A DNA stretch of 64,000 bases from Massilia sp. BSC265 (GTDB taxonomy: Bacteria; Pseudomonadota; Gammaproteobacteria; Burkholderiales; Burkholderiaceae_D), in contig NZ_JPXI01000033.1 of assembly GCF_000740675.1 (NCBI RefSeq), forward strand, positions 372,001-436,000, written 5' to 3'. The position numbers were made by a program, and so were the translations under genes. Under the pieces are notes generated by a model, which was given only the letters and a program-made list of their open reading frames with translations, had not been told where the DNA came from and did no database searches. This document shows, piece by piece, positions 60,748 through 64,000 of the stretch (position 1 is the stretch's first letter; each line of letters starts with the position of its first letter).

Positions 60748-61236
60748 CTAGAATCTGATGTGCTGCCCCAGGGCAGCCGGGAGAAAGGGTTTGACCGTGC
60801 GCGCTCCGGTTTCCGCCATCGGCGAGAGCAGCGCGTTCCTCCAGAAATCCTGTTGCGGAATGGAAGTCATCCCACACAATATGACGGCGGCCAGCACGAT
60901 TACAATGCCGCGCGCCAATCCAAACAATCCACCGAGCCCGCGGTCCGCGAGGCTCAGGCCAGTGGCCGTGATCAGGGCCCCGATGGCCAGCGATAGCAGG
61001 CCCATCAGGATGCGCACGCCGAGGAACAGCAGCACGAAGGCCATGATCAGGCGCGCGGTCTCGCCAGGAAGCAATTCCGGCAGCATCGGTGCCAGTTTGG
61101 CGCCGTAGGCATTCGCCACCACGAATGCCACGATCCAGCCCAGCAGCGACAAGATCTCCTTCACCAGCCCGCGCAGGGTGGAAATGATGACGGACGATAC
61201 CAGTACGAACAAGACCAGGTAATCGAAAATCGTCAC
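60748..61236 (-). CDS. cvpA: CvpA family membrane protein, GTG start
   Basis: This 162-residue protein has four hydrophobic segments and the CvpA pattern FDYLVLFVLVSSVIISTLRG and GLVKEILSLLGWIVAFVVA, ADRGLGGLFGLARGIVIVLA. The family is needed for colicin V production and for tolerance of bile or envelope stress in some species. The start codon is GTG. It is followed by purF after 49 nt and preceded by a SPOR gene. Confidence 0.92.
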   Translation of the reverse strand: MTIFDYLVLFVLVSSVIISTLRGLVKEILSLLGWIVAFVVANAYGAKLAPMLPELLPGETARLIMAFVLLFLGVRILMGLLSLAIGALITATGLSLADRGLGGLFGLARGIVIVLAAVILCGMTSIPQQDFWRNALLSPMAETGARTVKPFLPAALGQHIRF

Positions 61237-61262
61237 GCCAACAACACCTTATTTTTCTGGAA

Positions 61263-62210
61263 TCAGAGCGGCACCATGGTGCCCGACAGGCCCATGCTGA
61301 TGAGTTTCGAGCGGATCTTTTCGCCCTCTTCCTTCGTGTACGGCCCCACCCGCACGCGGATCAGCTCACCCGACTTCTCGGTGAACGAGGACACGCCGGC
61401 GGCGCGCAGGCGGCCCTGCAGCTCATCCACCTTCTGCTGTGTCGCCAGCGCGGCCACCTGGACCACATACTTCTGCGACGGGCCGGTTGCCTTGACGACC
61501 GGCTTGCCCTCGAGGATGGCCATGGCGCGGGCAGCGTCATTCTGGGCAAGGTCCGGTTTCGCGTCGACCGGCTTGACCGGCGGCTTCTCGGCCGGCTTGT
61601 CAAGCTTCTTCGGCTCCAGGTCGGCGACCTTCGGGTGCGCTTCCGGTTTCGGCTCGCGCTTGGGCTCGGGCTTGGCCGGTTCCGGCTTCGGTTCGGCCTT
61701 TGGCGCGGTGGGCTCGGTACGGGCGGTGTCGAGAGTGCGCAGCGGCGGCGGATCGGCCGGCCGGGTCGCCACTGCGGCTGCGGGCACGGCCGCTTGCGGC
61801 TGGACCGTGTCGGCGGTCACGGCGTCCGTCGGCTCGACGATTTCCTCGCCGCTGTCGACGGTGGCCGCCGCCGGCACCGGCAGCGGCGCCGCCTTGTCCT
61901 TGGACGGGATATTGATGGCGATGTCGGCACCGAGCGGCTTGGGCTCGGAATCGAGCAGCATCGGCAGGCCGACCGCCGCGGCGAGGGCCAGCGCGATCGC
62001 GCCTACCAGGCGGCGGCGCGCGCGCTTCTTCTCGGGCAGGATCGGATCGGCGCCGGTGCGGCCGCGAGCGCGGCTGGCGCCTTCGCCGGCGTGGGAAGCG
62101 CGCTTGGCGCGGGCCTGCTGCCCGTAGGCGGCATCGTCGTCCTTGACGAAGTGGCCACTGTCCCGGACAGTGTCTTGCTTGTTTTTGCTACCGAACGAGA
62201 ACAAGCCCAT
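61263..62210 (-). CDS. SPOR-domain inner-membrane protein (DedD-like)
   Basis: This 315-residue protein has a basic cytoplasmic N-terminus, one membrane helix (about 67-87: LVGAIALALAAAVGLPMLL), a long Pro/Ala/Lys/Glu-rich periplasmic linker (about 90-230, e.g. EPKPEPAKPEPKREPKPE) and a C-terminal SPOR domain (about 245-315: KYVVQVAALATQQKVDELQG). SPOR domains bind denuded peptidoglycan at the septum, so a division role like DedD is likely. It sits between folC and cvpA, as in many proteobacteria. Confidence 0.9.
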   Translation of the reverse strand: MGLFSFGSKNKQDTVRDSGHFVKDDDAAYGQQARAKRASHAGEGASRARGRTGADPILPEKKRARRRLVGAIALALAAAVGLPMLLDSEPKPLGADIAINIPSKDKAAPLPVPAAATVDSGEEIVEPTDAVTADTVQPQAAVPAAAVATRPADPPPLRTLDTARTEPTAPKAEPKPEPAKPEPKREPKPEAHPKVADLEPKKLDKPAEKPPVKPVDAKPDLAQNDAARAMAILEGKPVVKATGPSQKYVVQVAALATQQKVDELQGRLRAAGVSSFTEKSGELIRVRVGPYTKEEGEKIRSKLISMGLSGTMVPL

Positions 62211-62222
62211 GCGTATCTAGAA

Positions 62223-63521
62223 TCAGTGTAGTGAGTTTTTGCGGGCCGCCATGACGCCGGCGACCGTGTAGAACGAGCCAAAGACCACAATTCTATCATT
62301 CTCCCCTGCGCGGCTCACGGCATTCGCATAGGCTTCGGCCGGCGTGGCGAAAGGCGTGACCGAAAAATCATCGGGCTTTGACCCGGCAGGCTTCAGGGCC
62401 GCGAGCTTCTCGGCCAGCTGCTGCGGGTCGCTCGAGCGCGGCGACGGCAGCGCGGTGACGCACCAGTGGTCGACGATGCCGCGCAGCGGAGCGATCACGG
62501 CCTCGATGTCCTTGTCTTCCATGATGCCGAACACCGCATAGGTAAAGCGGTGGAAGCCCATGTTGCCGAGGTTGTGCGCAAGGGCCGCCGCCGCATGCGG
62601 ATTGTGGGCCACGTCCAGCACCTGGGTCGGACGGCCAGGCAGCACCTGGAAGCGTCCCGGCAGCTCGACCATGGCCAGGCCGGCGCGCACCTCCTGCGCA
62701 CCGCAGGGCAGCTCCATGCGCAGCACCTCGAGCGCGGCCAGCGCGGCCGAGGCGTTGAGCAGCTGGTTGGCGCCGCGCAGGGCCGGATAGGCCAGCGAAT
62801 TGCGGCGCTGGCCGCGGCCGCCGTAGCTCCACTGCTGCTGGTCGCCCTGGTAGTTGAAGTCGCGGCCCAGCAGCCACAGGTCGGCGCCGATGTCTTCGGC
62901 ATGCTTGACCAGCGATTGCGGCGGCACCGGATCGCTGCAGATCGCGGCCTTACCCGGACGGAAGATGCCCGCTTTCTCGAAGCCGATCTCCTCGCGGGTG
63001 TCGCCCAGGTAGTCGGTGTGGTCGATGTCGACGCTGGTGACGATCGCCACGTCGGCGTCGACCACGTTGACGGCGTCCAGGCGTCCGCCCAGGCCGACCT
63101 CGAGGATCGCGACGTCCACGTTTGCCTGGGAGATCAGGTGCATGATCGCCAGCGTGGTGAATTCGAAGTAGGTCAGCGAGACCTCGCCGCGCACGCTTTC
63201 CACGGCATCGAAGCTGGCTACCAGCGCTTCATCGGAAGCCATCTCGCCATTGATGCGGGCGCGCTCGTTGAAGTCGAGGAAGTGGGGCTTGATGTACAGG
63301 CCCACGCGGTAGCCGGACTGCAGCAGCATGGCTTCCAGCATGGCGCAGGTCGAGCCCTTGCCGTTGGTGCCGGCTACCATGATCACAGGGCAGCCGAAGG
63401 CCAGCCCCATGCGTTCCTTGACGGCGCGGACACGGTCGAGCCCCATGTCGATGTGGGTTTCGGCATGGCGCGACTCGAGCAGCGCCAGCCAGTCGGGCAA
63501 GGTGGTCGGGAGAGTGGACAT
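62223..63521 (-). CDS. folC: Bifunctional folylpolyglutamate/dihydrofolate synthase
   Basis: This 432-residue ligase has the P-loop GTNGKGS (residues 51-57), the omega-type motif MVELPGRFQVL and the carbamylated-Lys region, with typical YFEFTTLAIMHLI and VDIDHTDYLGDTREEIGFEKAGIFRPG. It adds glutamate to dihydropteroate and to folates. It follows accD by 68 nt, a conserved arrangement. Confidence 0.96.
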   Translation of the reverse strand: MSTLPTTLPDWLALLESRHAETHIDMGLDRVRAVKERMGLAFGCPVIMVAGTNGKGSTCAMLEAMLLQSGYRVGLYIKPHFLDFNERARINGEMASDEALVASFDAVESVRGEVSLTYFEFTTLAIMHLISQANVDVAILEVGLGGRLDAVNVVDADVAIVTSVDIDHTDYLGDTREEIGFEKAGIFRPGKAAICSDPVPPQSLVKHAEDIGADLWLLGRDFNYQGDQQQWSYGGRGQRRNSLAYPALRGANQLLNASAALAALEVLRMELPCGAQEVRAGLAMVELPGRFQVLPGRPTQVLDVAHNPHAAAALAHNLGNMGFHRFTYAVFGIMEDKDIEAVIAPLRGIVDHWCVTALPSPRSSDPQQLAEKLAALKPAGSKPDDFSVTPFATPAEAYANAVSRAGENDRIVVFGSFYTVAGVMAARKNSLH

Positions 63522-63589
63522 TGGATGAACTTCGGTGATAGCGCGCGGGGCGCTGGTGCGGACGCGTGGACGCCCGCACCAGGAGTGGA

Positions 63590-64000
63590 TCAGGCCAGCG
63601 CGTCGGCGGCCTGGTTTTGCAGCAGTGCCAGCAGGCGGGCGATTTCCTCGCGCATCTTGCGGCGGTCGACGATCATGTCGACGGCGCCCTTCTGCACCAG
63701 GAACTCGGCGCGCTGGAAGCCTTCCGGCAGCTTTTCGCGCACGGTGTTCTCGATCACGCGCGGGCCGGCGAAGCCGATCAGGGCTTTCGGTTCGGCGATG
63801 ACGACGTCGCCCATGAAGGCGAACGAGGCCGAGACGCCGCCCATGGTCGGGTCGGTCAGCACGGAGATGAACGGCAGCTTCTTCTCCGACAGTTTGGTCA
63901 GCATGGCGGTGGTCTTGGCCATCTGCATCAGCGACAGCAGGCCTTCCTGCATGCGGGCGCCGCCGGTGGCGGTGATGCAGATGAAGGGCACCTTCTGCTC
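63590..64000 (-). CDS. accD: Acetyl-CoA carboxylase carboxyltransferase beta subunit, C-terminal part
   Basis: The frame is open to the end of the window, so the N-terminus with its zinc ribbon is not seen. The visible 136 residues contain [39 protein letters not shown] and [20 protein letters not shown], characteristic of AccD. The enzyme transfers carboxyl from biotin to acetyl-CoA for fatty acid synthesis. It heads the folC-SPOR-cvpA-purF block. Confidence 0.95.
   Translation of the reverse strand, partial: EQKVPFICITATGGARMQEGLLSLMQMAKTTAMLTKLSEKKLPFISVLTDPTMGGVSASFAFMGDVVIAEPKALIGFAGPRVIENTVREKLPEGFQRAEFLVQKGAVDMIVDRRKMREEIARLLALLQNQAADALA

Overview
The window looks like a chromosomal segment of a GC-rich betaproteobacterium, most likely Oxalobacteraceae (Massilia/Telluria/Duganella group). 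The reasons are the high GC and codon use, a betaproteobacterial DUF2863 protein, the rpsF-priB-rpsR-rplI order, the accD-folC-SPOR-cvpA-purF-sulfhydrylase order, and an MFS-PlsC fusion. The placement is inferred from gene content; no search was run. I see no prophage, insertion sequence, CRISPR array or replication origin.

Layout. 1-0.3 kb: tail of a response-regulator domain with a terminator. 0.5-3.8 kb: Fur-controlled iron-uptake pair (TonB-dependent siderophore receptor and PiuC hydroxylase). 3.9-10 kb: housekeeping and accessory singletons (DUF2863, an esterase, DUF4240, a serine-hydrolase lipoprotein coupled to a CYTH protein, an M14 carboxypeptidase, an orphan). 10-11.8 kb: stress-type low-complexity proteins (a KGG protein and two coupled hydrophilic disordered proteins). 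12-18 kb: a tightly coupled glycan operon with four glycosyltransferases, an SDR and a GmhB-type phosphatase. 18.1 kb: tRNA-Pro(GGG), then a patch of visibly lower GC with a GNAT and an unknown protein. 19.5-28.9 kb: MFS-PlsC fusion, homoserine dehydrogenase plus aminotransferase, Mth938-like protein, PrxQ, PIN-PhoH ATPase and a membrane protein.

28.9-31.5 kb: an ECF42-type sigma factor with two YciI/DGPF proteins and a VOC protein, with a candidate cognate promoter inside the cluster. 31.5-41.4 kb (all minus strand): HD-GYP phosphodiesterase, CHASE2 nucleotide cyclase, two-partner secretion transporter (TpsB), its haemagglutinin-like partner (TpsA) with an unusual C-terminal array of fourteen C-X8-C repeats, and a FecR-domain protein whose start overlaps the tpsA end. 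This block is the most interesting part: second-messenger signalling next to a secreted adhesin and a periplasmic FecR protein. 41.6-44.8 kb: a metallo-beta-lactamase-fold hydrolase coupled to a GAF-GspE ATPase, divergent from the HD-GYP gene. 45-51 kb: secreted pullulanase and a membrane GGDEF-EAL protein.

51-64 kb: conserved housekeeping. PiT phosphate transporter with its DUF47 partner; dnaB; the bS6-PriB-bS18-bL9 operon; lexA with a clear SOS box; a Sel1/TPR-type secreted protein; and the metZ-like/purF/cvpA/SPOR/folC/accD block, with accD cut by the window edge. Two palindromic GTAGGGTGG elements (about 44.9 and 57.8 kb) look like members of one dispersed extragenic repeat family.
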